Both the position numbers and the translations under genes were made by a program. Shown here in pieces: positions 8,367 through 16,729 of a DNA stretch of 64,000 nt. This stretch comes from Longimicrobiales bacterium (GTDB lineage Bacteria > Gemmatimonadota > Gemmatimonadetes > Longimicrobiales > Gaopeijiaceae). The stretch lies in NCBI GenBank assembly GCA_028823235.1, contig JAPKBW010000002.1, positions 167,046 through 231,045 on the forward strand, written 5' to 3'. Every line of letters begins with the position of its first letter. Within the stretch, counting starts at the first letter, position 1. The notes below the pieces were generated by a model. It ran no database searches. It saw nothing but the letters and a program-made list of their open reading frames with translations, and was not told where the DNA came from.

Positions 8367-9041
8367 ATGACGACACCCCAACCCATTCCCGAGTCCCTCG
8401 CAGGTGCGCACGCATGGGCGCGCTCGCAGCCATGGCTTTCCCGGTTCACTCTGATGAATCGGATTCTCTTGGCCATGGCATTCATCCCGACCGGCCTGGT
8501 CAAGGCGACCGGGAACCGATTTACCATTTTGCCGGTGACGGACCCGGTCGGATTCTTCTTCGAAGCCATGTATCAGACCGGTCCGTGGTGGCATTTCATC
8601 GGGTTCTCGCAGATCGCCGCAGCCGTCATGCTGCTGGTTCCTGCGACCGCGACGGTCGGAGCTATCCTCGCCCTTCCGATCGCGGTCAGCATCTTCCTCA
8701 TCACCTGGGGCGTAGGCTTCCACAACACCGTGTACATCGGCGCGGGAATGGTCGTGTCCTTCACCTACCTGCTTTGCTGGGACGCAGATCGCATCTGGAA
8801 TGCGGCGTCCATGGTGCTGGGGCGGCGCTCCTCGCCAGCGCTTCTGGCAGGGGCTCACATTGTCGAGAAACTCGGCTGGGGCCTGGGTGGCGCCACGGGC
8901 CTCGCGCTCTTCATGGTCACTCGAGGGTTCGTGCCAAACAGCTGGATCAGGGGTCTGCTTCTGGTAGGTGTTGGGTCTGTGGGTCTTGTCGTGGTGGGCT
9001 GGCTCGCGGGCGCGTGGCGCTCTCGGACGGATACGGCCTGA
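8367..9041 (+). CDS. DoxX-like integral membrane protein
   Basis: A 224-residue polytopic protein; ATG 8367 is preferred over the adjacent GTG 8364, with GGAAG just upstream. Hydrophobic segments occur around FTLMNRILLAMAFIPTGLVK, FIGFSQIAAAVMLLVP, ILALPIAVSIFLIT, YIGAGMVVSFTYLL, and two more toward the C-terminus (GLGGATGLALFMV; GLLLVGVGSVGLVVVGW). The arrangement of the first four helices and the N-terminal arginine match DoxX/DoxD-like quinone-associated membrane proteins. No cofactor residues can be assigned. The 160 bp upstream has no other gene. Confidence 0.7.
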   Translation: MTTPQPIPESLAGAHAWARSQPWLSRFTLMNRILLAMAFIPTGLVKATGNRFTILPVTDPVGFFFEAMYQTGPWWHFIGFSQIAAAVMLLVPATATVGAILALPIAVSIFLITWGVGFHNTVYIGAGMVVSFTYLLCWDADRIWNAASMVLGRRSSPALLAGAHIVEKLGWGLGGATGLALFMVTRGFVPNSWIRGLLLVGVGSVGLVVVGWLAGAWRSRTDTA

Positions 9042-9168
9042 CTCGTGATCACGCTGCCGGGCGAAGGACGTCGAGCCTAGGCCCCGACACGCGTGGTCGG
9101 CAAGCTGGAATTCGCCTCCGACCTTTCACCGTAACAGATTGTCGTCCAACTCAATTCTGGAGCCCATC

Positions 9169-9513
9169 GTGTTACCACGACTTTGGACCTTGCCCGTGGT
9201 CTTCCTCCTGGCTGCTTTGCTCGGCGCATGCGTCACTTGGCAGCCGGTCACGACGCCTGCTGCGGATTACGTGACCAGTGAAGCGCCGGAGCGCGCCCGC
9301 ATTACCACGAGCGACGGGACCGTGATGACCATCGAAGCTCCCGTAGTGCGAGCCGGGGCCATCGTTGGCACGCTGTCTCCCGGTGCAGCGCTCCTTGGGG
9401 ATATCTCCTTTTTCGAAGTCGAGCAAACCGCAATGGTTCGCTCCGTGTTGCTGGTCCTTCCGGCCGTCGTGTTGGTGGCCATCGTCGCTCTCGTCTCCTG
9501 CAGGTGCATCTGA
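9169..9513 (+). CDS. Small lipoprotein
   Basis: A GTG at 9169 preceded by GGAG gives 114 residues starting MLPRLWTLPVVFLLAALLGAC, a textbook lipoprotein signal with the lipobox LGAC. The mature part is short, beta-prone (ARITTSDGTVMTIEAP) and ends in a second hydrophobic helix (VLLVLPAVVLVAIVAL). I do not recognise a family. One base separates its stop from the D-aminoacylase ATG, so the two are an operon. Confidence 0.65.
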   Translation: MLPRLWTLPVVFLLAALLGACVTWQPVTTPAADYVTSEAPERARITTSDGTVMTIEAPVVRAGAIVGTLSPGAALLGDISFFEVEQTAMVRSVLLVLPAVVLVAIVALVSCRCI

Positions 9514-9514
9514 A

Positions 9515-11452
9515 ATGTCGAACGCAACGAAGCTTTGGGGCGCACTGCTCCTGCTTGCATTCATCACTGCCTGCGGTGGGGCGCCCGAGTATGACATCAT
9601 CATCAGAAATGGGACGGTCCTGGATGGGACCGGAACGCCGAGGTACATGGCAGATGTAGCGATTTCGGGTGAGGCGATCGCTCGGGTCGGCGATCTTTCC
9701 GGAGTGAGCGCTGTCGAGGAGGTGGACGCCACGGGGATGTTTGTGAGTCCGGGCTTCATCAATCTCCACAGTCACAATCGCCTCGATGCCGCACCAACCG
9801 CCGCGAACCTCCTTGCGCAGGGTGTCACGACCATCATCCTGAACGCGGACGGGGGAGGCCCGCTCGATATCTCAGCACAGGTCACTGAAGCAGAGGCGCT
9901 TGGCCTCGCCGTGAACATCGGGCCCACCATCGGATTCAACTCAGCGTGGGCCGAGGTGAATGGACGAGAGGAGACCCGCCCTGATGCGTCTCAGATCGAG
10001 GAGATGGCGTCGATGGTCGAGGCCGGACTCGAGGCCGGTGCTTGGGGCGTCTCAGCCGGGCTCGACTACACGCCGGCGTACTTCGCTCGTATGGAAGATG
10101 TGATCGCGGTCCTCTCCCGGACCGGGCGATGGCGGTCTCTCTTCACGAACCACGACCGAACGACGCCGGAGACTGGCTACAGCTCGCTCGTGGGCATGCG
10201 GGAGACTGTCGAGATCGGTGAGGCGACAGGGCTTATGCCGCTGATCACGCACATGAAGATCCAGGGTAGCGAGCAGGGCACCTCTGCCGCCGTCCTCGCC
10301 ATGATGACCGAGGCGACGAACCGCGGCGCGTATACAGCGGCGGACGTGTATCCGTACCTCGCTGGGCAGACTTCACTCATGGCGCTCATCATCCCCAGTT
10401 GGGCGCAGGCCGGCACCCGCGATCAGGTCCTGTCCCGATTCGGTGATCCCGCGTTGCGCGGCCGAATTATCCGGGAGGCCAACGAAGCTCTGGATCTTCG
10501 GTTCGGTGGTCCGTCCGGCGTATTCCTGCCGGAGACGCAAACCGAACTGACCGACGTCATGGAGGAAATGGGCGCGACGTCGGGGGGGGAGACCGTTGTC
10601 CGACTGCTCCAGGAGTCTGACGACAGTCCGAGCGCGATTCTCCGCTTTGGCAGCGAGGAAGACCTGGCTGCGATCATGGCGCATCCGACGTCTTCGATCG
10701 CATGCGACTGCGATGCGACCGCCGGGCCCGCAGGGCATCCTCGATACTATGGCACCTTTCCGCGCGCCCTGGGCCGCTACGTACGGGAGCTTGGTGTGTT
10801 GTCCTGGGAAGATGCGATCCGGAAGATGACGGGACTGCCTGCGACGACTGTGGGCATGATCGACCGTGGTTATCTCGCCCCAGGGATGGCGGCTGACGTC
10901 GTAGTTTTTGATCCCGAGACGGTGATTGATCACGCGACCTTCATGGACCCGACCGCGGCATCAGAGGGTGTTCATCAAGTGTTTGTGAACGGCACGTGGG
11001 CGCTTCGTGACGGAGCACCGATCAGTCAACGCGCGGGGAAGGGACTCCTCCGGTCGGCTAATATGCCTGCCCGGCCGATGAGCCTGGGTGAGGCTCAGCG
11101 CGTGGTGGCTCGAGGCACTGTCGACAGCGGGACGTCTCGGTTTGAGCTGGAAATGTCCGTCCGTCAGATGGCCGGGACGCGGGTCGCCGAGGGTGACTTC
11201 CACCTTACGGCGGAGGACGGAAGTGTCGATTTCGTCGCCACGAACTGGGGTGTCCTTCAGACCACCGATGGTTGGGCCAGCTTCACGGTCCGGGGACTGA
11301 CCGCAGGGGGCGATGAGCGAAGCGCGTTCGTGGTGCTGGATACGGCTGACCCGACCACGGAAGCGGGCAGTATCAACCTGATGGTAGTGATTGAGGGCAT
11401 GGAGCCGATCATGGCGACGGTCACCGGAGATGTGACCCTGCCGAATTTCTGA
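9515..11452 (+). CDS. N-acyl-D-amino-acid deacylase lipoprotein (amidohydrolase)
   Basis: ATG 9515 gives 645 residues beginning with a lipoprotein signal (LLLLAFITAC, Cys20). The N-terminal beta domain DIIIRNGTVLDGTG and metal motif HSHN (H85, H87) introduce the amidohydrolase TIM barrel; WGVSAGLDYTPAY and ITHMKIQGSEQG match D-aminoacylases; GVHQVFVNG is the returning beta domain. Enzymes of this group deacylate N-acyl-D-amino acids. After about residue 530 there is an extra ~110-residue beta-rich domain (FELEMSVRQMAGTRVAEGDF) not found in classical D-aminoacylase, possibly for envelope attachment. As a lipoprotein it would act outside the cytoplasm on peptidoglycan-derived or exogenous D-amino acid conjugates. 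Confidence 0.88.
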   Translation: MSNATKLWGALLLLAFITACGGAPEYDIIIRNGTVLDGTGTPRYMADVAISGEAIARVGDLSGVSAVEEVDATGMFVSPGFINLHSHNRLDAAPTAANLLAQGVTTIILNADGGGPLDISAQVTEAEALGLAVNIGPTIGFNSAWAEVNGREETRPDASQIEEMASMVEAGLEAGAWGVSAGLDYTPAYFARMEDVIAVLSRTGRWRSLFTNHDRTTPETGYSSLVGMRETVEIGEATGLMPLITHMKIQGSEQGTSAAVLAMMTEATNRGAYTAADVYPYLAGQTSLMALIIPSWAQAGTRDQVLSRFGDPALRGRIIREANEALDLRFGGPSGVFLPETQTELTDVMEEMGATSGGETVVRLLQESDDSPSAILRFGSEEDLAAIMAHPTSSIACDCDATAGPAGHPRYYGTFPRALGRYVRELGVLSWEDAIRKMTGLPATTVGMIDRGYLAPGMAADVVVFDPETVIDHATFMDPTAASEGVHQVFVNGTWALRDGAPISQRAGKGLLRSANMPARPMSLGEAQRVVARGTVDSGTSRFELEMSVRQMAGTRVAEGDFHLTAEDGSVDFVATNWGVLQTTDGWASFTVRGLTAGGDERSAFVVLDTADPTTEAGSINLMVVIEGMEPIMATVTGDVTLPNF

Positions 11453-11583
11453 TCATGCCGACCGTCCCAGAATTCCTCGGCCAACTGATGGCCGCGAGGC
11501 GCAGGCCGAGGAGTCCATAGCGCTCTGGATCGAAACGCGGGACCGCTATGCTGCTCTCGGCCTCGACGAAGTCGAAGGAAATC

Positions 11584-12258
11584 TCACTCGTCGAGGTTCG
11601 TTGTCAGGCGGTTGATGATGTCTTCCATTTGACGCGCACGGGTGTGAGCCCACGCCGGCAGACTGAGGCGACTTCCCATGTGCAGCACCAGTCCACCAGC
11701 GCCCAGGGCGACCAGGACGATAATCTCCTCGGGACTTCCGCCGAGCCCGCCCAGAAGCCCGCCTGCGCCGACGCAAGCCATGAGCCCGCCCGATGCCATT
11801 AATGAATAGGCGGAGCCCTTCCTGGTGCGCAGCCTTACACGCTCGCCACCGTCCGTCGGCTCGACCAGGGCCTGCAGGTTCCCGTTGGTCCACTGCCTGA
11901 AGGCACCGTCCTGCTCGATCGTGCCCTTCGCACCGAAGGTCTCTCTCAGGTCGACGACGAGCCGATTCCATTCGGCCCCGGTGAGCGCCCGTGGCAATGT
12001 CACGGACCGACCCACGCCCGTCCTGGCTCCAAGAAACGACTGCTCAGGGGCAGAACTGGCCGCTGGTCTGTCGAGGCTGGCTGCCGCACTGCGAATTGCG
12101 TCCTTCGGGATCCCGACCTCATCTCCGATCTGCTGGAGCTCGGAGAGCGAGAGGCCTTCTGCCGGACCGTCACCCGATGCGCGTTGGACATGGGTCTCCG
12201 TCGCACGATCCAGGATCTTGGAGACTTCGTCGTCGGAGTAACTGCGCTCGGGCGTCAT
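11584..12258 (-). CDS. Conserved membrane protein, unknown function
   Basis: A 224-residue protein. The N-terminus is a small helical domain (YSDDEVSKILDRATE followed by LSLSELQQIGDEVGIPKDAI) that looks like a compact helix-turn-helix or SHOCT-like module. The middle is a beta-rich region (RLVVDLRETFGAKGTIEQDG). Two adjacent hydrophobic helices follow (LMASGGLMACVGAGGLLGGL; IIVLVALGAGGLVL), then a basic tail. I have the impression of a lineage-conserved protein but cannot name a family. It lies 42 nt upstream of the asparaginase-type gene's 3' end, on the same strand. Confidence 0.7.
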   Translation of the reverse strand: MTPERSYSDDEVSKILDRATETHVQRASGDGPAEGLSLSELQQIGDEVGIPKDAIRSAAASLDRPAASSAPEQSFLGARTGVGRSVTLPRALTGAEWNRLVVDLRETFGAKGTIEQDGAFRQWTNGNLQALVEPTDGGERVRLRTRKGSAYSLMASGGLMACVGAGGLLGGLGGSPEEIIVLVALGAGGLVLHMGSRLSLPAWAHTRARQMEDIINRLTTNLDE

Positions 12259-12300
12259 GGCGATCGTAGAAGGGTTAGTGCGGATATGGAGGACTGAAGT

Positions 12301-13284
12301 CTAGAGCCTGCTTTCAGCGTCGATGAGCTGATTGCCTGACTCGGGCGTGTAGACGGCATAGTCGAACCCGGGAGCGATGCAGAAACTCCCGCACTCTCCG
12401 TTCTTGTTCAAGGCCAGAAAGCCGACCTGGATTTCCTGCCAGTCCGGGTTCTTCTCGATCACTCGCTCGACTGCGAGGCGACAGGCCTCGTCAGGACTGT
12501 GGCCCTGCCGCATGAGTTCGACTACAAGAAAGCATCCCACCGCCCGGATCACGGCCTCGCCCCAGCCCGTCGCGGTCGCTCCTCCGACGTCGTTGTCGAC
12601 GTACAGCCCCGCTCCGATGATCGGCGAGTCACCGACGCGACCGTGGTATTTGTACGCCGCCCCGCTGGTTGTGCAGGCGCCGGACAGATTCCCCGCCTGG
12701 TCGATCGTGAGCATTCCGATCGTATCGTGGTTCTCCACGTTGATCATCGGGAGCGTCTCACCGTTTTCGGCTTTCCACTGCTCCCAGCCAGCCCGGGACT
12801 GCTCGGTGAGCAGGTTTTCCTGCTCGAATCCGTTCGCCAGCGCAAAATCCAGCGCGCCCGCGCCAACGAGCATTACGTGAGGCGTCTTTTCCATGACCTG
12901 ACGCGCCACGGAAATGGGATGCATGATGTCCTTGAGGAAGGCGACCGACCCGCATCGACCCCGCTCGTCCATGATGCATGCGTCGAGGGTGACCTGACCG
13001 TATCGATCTGGCCAGCCACCATAGCCGACTGACGTGATCTCTGGATCGGCTTCGGGGATACGCACACCGGCCTCGACCGCATCGAGGGCACTCCCTCCGC
13101 TCGAAAGAATTGGCCACGCGGCATCGTTCGCTGCGAGGCCGTGATTCCAGGTAGAGAGGGCGACGGGTCGGACCGGGTCTGCGATCTCGGCCGCCTGGTC
13201 GATGGCCGCGCAGCCGTGCAGCAGTGTAGGAGCGGCAGCTGCGCCCAGCGCGGAGGTACGGAGAAACGTGCGACGGTCAGTCAT
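12301..13284 (-). CDS. Tat-exported asparaginase/glycosylasparaginase (Ntn hydrolase)
   Basis: ATG 13284 gives 327 residues starting MTDRRTFLRTSALGAAAAP, a twin-arginine signal. The asparaginase-2 fold is clear: SGGSALDAVEAGVR, VGYGGWPD, then NHDTIGML where Thr188 is the autocatalytic nucleophile generated by self-cleavage, followed by DNDVGGATATGWGEA. The sequence is closest to N4-(beta-N-acetylglucosaminyl)-L-asparaginase, which removes Asn from glycoasparagines; isoaspartyl peptidase activity is an alternative. Tat export implies folding and self-processing in the cytoplasm before export. Confidence 0.92.
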   Translation of the reverse strand: MTDRRTFLRTSALGAAAAPTLLHGCAAIDQAAEIADPVRPVALSTWNHGLAANDAAWPILSSGGSALDAVEAGVRIPEADPEITSVGYGGWPDRYGQVTLDACIMDERGRCGSVAFLKDIMHPISVARQVMEKTPHVMLVGAGALDFALANGFEQENLLTEQSRAGWEQWKAENGETLPMINVENHDTIGMLTIDQAGNLSGACTTSGAAYKYHGRVGDSPIIGAGLYVDNDVGGATATGWGEAVIRAVGCFLVVELMRQGHSPDEACRLAVERVIEKNPDWQEIQVGFLALNKNGECGSFCIAPGFDYAVYTPESGNQLIDAESRL

Positions 13285-13632
13285 ACGGGGCGCGTGAGTC
13301 AGCGAGGGAGGCGACCCCTTGAGGTTACCGATCTCGCTCTGCGCACGGCAAGCGTGCTCGGGTGACCAGATGCCTGGAGAGTGAGTGCGGACCAATACGA
13401 AACGTTGCGGCTTCCCGGGTTCGTGTGCTCACGAACCACTCTCGTCATCAGCTGAACTCAGAGGGGGACCCCCCTCTCCCCTATCAGCCACTGATAGAAA
13501 ACAGCGATCTGAGCGTAGAAGAAACAGCGGCTCGCATCATCGATCATTTCTCGCTTCCGAATGCGGCGAATGACACCTTGGACGCGACCGTATCCGGCGG
13601 ACAGGATGCTGGGAACCAATCAGGAGCGTCTC
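13285..13632. other. 348-bp spacer with a possible kinase-like gene remnant
   Basis: There is no complete gene here. On the plus strand a frame running from about 13443 to 13640 reads NSEGDPPLPYQPLIENSDLS and then VEETAARIIDHFSLP, which looks like natural protein and recalls the C-terminal tails of small P-loop kinases. It has no start, no P-loop and no upstream part, so if real it is a 5'-truncated remnant. The first half of the spacer would hold the upstream regulatory region of the leftward asparaginase-type gene. Confidence 0.35.
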
Positions 13633-14001
13633 ATGGATAGACTGGTCGATCTGTTCACGACGCAGGGTCGCGCGAATCGGGCATGGTACCTGTGGCATGT
13701 GGTGCTCGATGACGCTGCCATCTTCACAGCGGGCATCAGCATCTTTGCGCTCGCGGGCGTCCTGGGAATGCTGTTTCTGGCTCTGCCGGGCTTTGGCGTG
13801 ATCGCCGCTGGGGTTTGGGCGGCGATCTGCATCACGATCAAACGACTACATGACCTCGATCGACCCGGCTGGCACGGGCTCCTTTTCCTCATCCCGTTAT
13901 ACAACCTGTACCTCTCTTGCGTCCTCCTTTTCGTGAAGGGCACCGAGGGCGCGAATCAGTTCGGCGCGGATCCTCTCCAGGCGGCGAAGGTGCTCGACTG
14001 A
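13633..14001 (+). CDS. DUF805 family membrane protein
   Basis: ATG 13633 with AGGAG 7 nt upstream gives 122 residues. DUF805 traits are visible: RANRAWYLWHVVL near the N-terminus, the central helix pair, the conserved IKRLHDLDRPGWHGLLFLIP, and a C-terminal FVKGTEGANQFGADP. These are small inner-membrane proteins of unknown function. The stop overlaps the ATG of the next gene by one base (TGATG), so both are translated from one message. Confidence 0.9.
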   Translation: MDRLVDLFTTQGRANRAWYLWHVVLDDAAIFTAGISIFALAGVLGMLFLALPGFGVIAAGVWAAICITIKRLHDLDRPGWHGLLFLIPLYNLYLSCVLLFVKGTEGANQFGADPLQAAKVLD

Positions 14002-14828
14002 TGGGGCGCTGGAAGTGGTGTGCGGGTGGAGTGGGGATGCTTGTGTTCTCTGCATTTCTCTCCGCGGAGTGCCTCGAAGCTCAGGATATTCGCGGACGAG
14101 TAGTCGATTCGGAGAACGGTGCCGCGGTGGGTTTGGCGGCGATCTTCCTGCTCGATAGAGAACGCAAGCCCATACAGGTGTGGGCTGCCGACATAGAGGG
14201 GAACTACGTCCTCACCGTGCCTGAGGGCGGCGAGTACATCATGATCGTGGAGCGGCTCGGGTACTTTGAAAACGAGTCGCCGCTGCTCGCGGTCGAAGAA
14301 GGCGGCGTATACGGAGTCGACTTCGAGATGCGGCCCGAGCCGTTCAGGCTGGACCCGCTTCAGGTGACGGTCCAGAACGAGAAGCTAGAGGACTTCCTTA
14401 CCCTCGAGTTCGGACAACATCCAGCGTCGCTTCCCGGCTATCGTTCGATCCAGGGCTGGCGCCTCGAAGAGGCGAAGCTCAAGGCAGAAGACGTCACCGA
14501 GACACTGCGCTACCTGTACATTCCCGTGAGCCATGGGGCTAGGGTATGCGTTGGCTCGGTTGGCGCTCCTGGACATCTCGCACGGAGCGGATGGGAACGA
14601 CAGAACGAGGCGGTGGAGCGTGCGGCGGAGGGCCCTGGTGAAACGCCCACACGAAAGGGACAATGCGGAGCACTGTTCGTGGACGGCTATCAGTGTTCGA
14701 ACGAATACATCGAGTCGATCGACATGGACCGGATCGGGGTCGTCGTAACCTTGGAGAACGCAGTGCACATGTACACGAGAGAGTTTGATTGGACCTTCCG
14801 TCCTAGTGGGGGTGCGCCCTCGTGCTGA
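14001..14828 (+). CDS. Second carboxypeptidase-regulatory/plug-like secreted protein
   Basis: ATG 14001 gives 275 residues with a signal peptide (cleavage near LEAQD). Residues ~28-115 form a carboxypeptidase regulatory-like sandwich (DIRGRVVDSENGAAVGLAAI; GEYIMIVERLGYFENESP). The last third (CGALFVDGYQCSNEYIESID) aligns by eye with the plug-like part of the protein at 4057-4830, as do YLETRSPLLALE there and YFENESPLLAVE here. The two are paralogues with no barrel. Four cysteines in the C-terminal half could form disulfides. It overlaps DUF805 by 1 nt and the SurE-like gene by 7 nt. Confidence 0.72.
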   Translation: MGRWKWCAGGVGMLVFSAFLSAECLEAQDIRGRVVDSENGAAVGLAAIFLLDRERKPIQVWAADIEGNYVLTVPEGGEYIMIVERLGYFENESPLLAVEEGGVYGVDFEMRPEPFRLDPLQVTVQNEKLEDFLTLEFGQHPASLPGYRSIQGWRLEEAKLKAEDVTETLRYLYIPVSHGARVCVGSVGAPGHLARSGWERQNEAVERAAEGPGETPTRKGQCGALFVDGYQCSNEYIESIDMDRIGVVVTLENAVHMYTREFDWTFRPSGGAPSC

Positions 14829-15700
14829 CGAGATCTTTCGGCGCGCTGATCGCGGCGCTCGTTGTGGCTGCTGCGCCGGTGAGTGCTCCGAGCGGCCTCA
14901 ATATTCTGCTCGCTAACGACGACGGATACGACGCCGAGGGCTTGATCGCAGTCCGCACGGCTCTTCTCGCCGCCGGACATCAGGTCACGGTCGTCGCCCC
15001 GCTCGAAAATCGAAGCGGCAGCGGCGCCTCTCTGACTACGAGCGGGACCATCGACTACTACCCTCAGGAAGAGGGTGTGTGGGCTGTTGATGGGACGCCG
15101 GTCGACGCCGTGACGCTTGGACTGGTTCACGTACTTCGGGCCAATCCCCCGGACCTTGTGATCACGGGCGCCGACTTCGGGCAAAATGTCGGCGCGAACG
15201 TGATTGCATCAGGCATCATCGGGGCAGCGCTTTCGGCCAGCAGGGCAGGCGTGCCGGCTATCGCGCTGTCGGTCGAGGTGGATCTGAGCGAGGGCGAGAG
15301 AGCTCGCCGTTTCTCGAGTACGATCGACGCGTTCGAGCCGGCCGCAGAATTTCTCGTCGAGTTGGTCCGACAGATGGCCGAGTCTGGTGGCGCGGGCCTC
15401 CTGCCTCCCCGCACGATTCTAAACGTGAACTACCCGGCCGTGGGTGCCGACGACCCTGAGGGAGTTCGGTTCGCTACCGTATCGAGTGTGCGCGGATTTC
15501 GTCAGCTGTTCTCCGTAGGCGGCGACCAAGGCCCAGCGCGCGTGCAGCTGGCGCCCGGGAACGTCGAGCAGGCGGAGGAAGGATCTGATGTCGCCCTGGT
15601 GGCGGCTGGGTTCGTGACGATCAGTGTGCTGGACGGCAACCTGGATCTCGGATCCGCTAGCTGGGAGCCGTTGCTGCAAAGACTGATCATCGAGCGTTAG
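14822..15700 (+). CDS. surE: Exported SurE-like 5'/3'-nucleotidase
   Basis: A 292-residue protein starting at GTG 14822. Unlike cytoplasmic SurE it begins with a signal peptide (FGALIAALVVAAAPVSA). The SurE active-site loop is intact: NILLANDDGYDAEG with metal ligands D33/D34, then APLENRSGSGASLT, VDGTPVDAVTLGL, and ITGADFGQNVG for the remaining Asn ligand. SurE enzymes dephosphorylate nucleoside monophosphates, so a periplasmic form would support nucleotide scavenging. It overlaps the preceding gene by 7 nt and is followed after 10 nt by the GNAT gene. Confidence 0.9.
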   Translation: MLTRSFGALIAALVVAAAPVSAPSGLNILLANDDGYDAEGLIAVRTALLAAGHQVTVVAPLENRSGSGASLTTSGTIDYYPQEEGVWAVDGTPVDAVTLGLVHVLRANPPDLVITGADFGQNVGANVIASGIIGAALSASRAGVPAIALSVEVDLSEGERARRFSSTIDAFEPAAEFLVELVRQMAESGGAGLLPPRTILNVNYPAVGADDPEGVRFATVSSVRGFRQLFSVGGDQGPARVQLAPGNVEQAEEGSDVALVAAGFVTISVLDGNLDLGSASWEPLLQRLIIER

Positions 15701-15710
15701 GGTAGTTTCG

Positions 15711-16265
15711 ATGATCGAGACCGAGCGCCTCATCCTGCGTGAACTGGACGAAGAAGACTTCTCGGCGGTCCATGCATACGGCTCTGATCCTGAGGTCGTC
15801 GAATACCTCCCGTGGGGGCCGAACACGGCCCAGGTGACGCAAGATTTCATCGAGCGGAACCTGGAGCGCGCCGCCGCCGAGCCCCGACTCGAATTCGTGT
15901 TCGCAGTCGTGCCCAAGGAAACGGACGAACCCGTGGGGTCAGTGGGGATCTACCTACCATCTGCGGATGCCCATCTCGCGATGCTGGGATACGCCTACGG
16001 AAAGCCGGCATGGGGCAAGGGATACGCGACGGAGGCGGCACTCGCGATGGTCGCGATGGGCTTCGACATGCTGGGCCTGAAGCGAATCTGGGCGTCGTGT
16101 GACCCTGACAACACGGGGTCTGTCGGGGTGCTCCGGAAGTGCGGCATGACCCTCGAAGGCCAGCTCCGGAGGGAACAGAATATACGGGGGGCCTTGAGGG
16201 ATAGCATGATTTGGGGGATTCTCGAGCTGGAATGGAGAACTTTCCTCGAACGGAGCAACAGATGA
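15711..16265 (+). CDS. GNAT acetyltransferase, RimJ/RimL type
   Basis: A 184-residue protein opening with MIETERLILRELDEEDFSAV, the typical start of the RimJ/RimL-like GNAT group that acetylates protein N-termini or small amines. Motif A is YAYGKPAWGKGYATEAALAM (acetyl-CoA pyrophosphate loop), and RIWASCDPDNTGSVGVLRKCG is motif B. The stop codon overlaps the ATG of the following ArsC-like selenoprotein gene in an ATGA arrangement. Confidence 0.92.
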   Translation: MIETERLILRELDEEDFSAVHAYGSDPEVVEYLPWGPNTAQVTQDFIERNLERAAAEPRLEFVFAVVPKETDEPVGSVGIYLPSADAHLAMLGYAYGKPAWGKGYATEAALAMVAMGFDMLGLKRIWASCDPDNTGSVGVLRKCGMTLEGQLRREQNIRGALRDSMIWGILELEWRTFLERSNR

Positions 16266-16612
16266 CTCGCAGTCTCGAGTGGCGCTACCACCGCCCTGGC
16301 TGAACAAGCTGCAAACGCACTCAAGAGTTTCTTGAGCAGAATCAAATCCCCGATGGTGAGATCCAGAGCACCGGTCGAGACCCCATTGAGGGGGCCGCGG
16401 CCCTCGGAGTTCTCGACGGCGTCACGCACCTGCATGTGGCAAAAGGAAAGAAGTCGCTCTATGTCGACCTTTCCCAGGAGCGGCCGTCTGATGACGAACT
16501 CCTCGCTCTTCTCCTTGGACGATCCGGTAAGCTGCGGGCTCCGACCTTCAGGTCGGGCGATCGTCTGATTGTCGGTTACAACGCCGATCTCATGGCCGAA
16601 ACGATGCTCTGA
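16262..16612 (+). CDS. ArsC-like selenoprotein (Sec at residue 14)
   Basis: ATG 16262 overlaps the GNAT stop (ATGA). Reading the TGA at 16301-16303 as selenocysteine gives 116 residues: WRYHRPGUTSCKRTQEFL, then GVLDGVTHLHVAKGKK, LLALLLGRSGKLRAPTFRSG and LIVGYNADLMAETML. The last part is the highly characteristic C-terminus of small ArsC/Spx-fold proteins (LLGRSGxLRAPT...VG), and the start matches their HRPGCxSCKR redox motif with U replacing the first Cys (U14xxC17). Without read-through the gene has no start, so ordinary annotation misses it. A perfect 6-bp hairpin follows the TGA. Probable role: thiol-disulfide or arsenate-type reductase; the substrate is unknown. Confidence 0.9.
16320..16336 (+). 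promoter_or_regulatory. Putative bacterial SECIS hairpin (ArsC-like gene)
   Basis: CTCAAG (16320-16325) pairs perfectly with CTTGAG (16331-16336) around the loop AGUUU. The loop starts 22 nt after the UGA, within the usual bSECIS distance, and has G in its second position followed by U. The loop closely resembles AGGUU in the first selenoprotein gene, as expected if one SelB recognises both. Confidence 0.75.
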
Positions 16613-16650
16613 GTTATCGGGGCCGTCCGGTCCGAAGGGATAGAACGGCA

Positions 16651-16681
16651 AAGGCCCGGGACGCTGCGCGTCCCGGGCCTT
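16651..16681. terminator. Strong bidirectional intrinsic terminator
   Basis: A perfect 14-bp stem, AAGGCCCGGGACGC / GCGTCCCGGGCCTT, with a TGC loop. It is followed by TCTTCC on the plus strand and preceded by A-rich sequence that serves as the T-run on the minus strand. It lies between the ArsC-like gene and the oppositely oriented gene at 16730-17353. Confidence 0.9.
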
Positions 16682-16729
16682 CTTCCATCGATCTCACAAA
16701 GAGTCAGCCCTGGATGTGATCGGTTGCCA

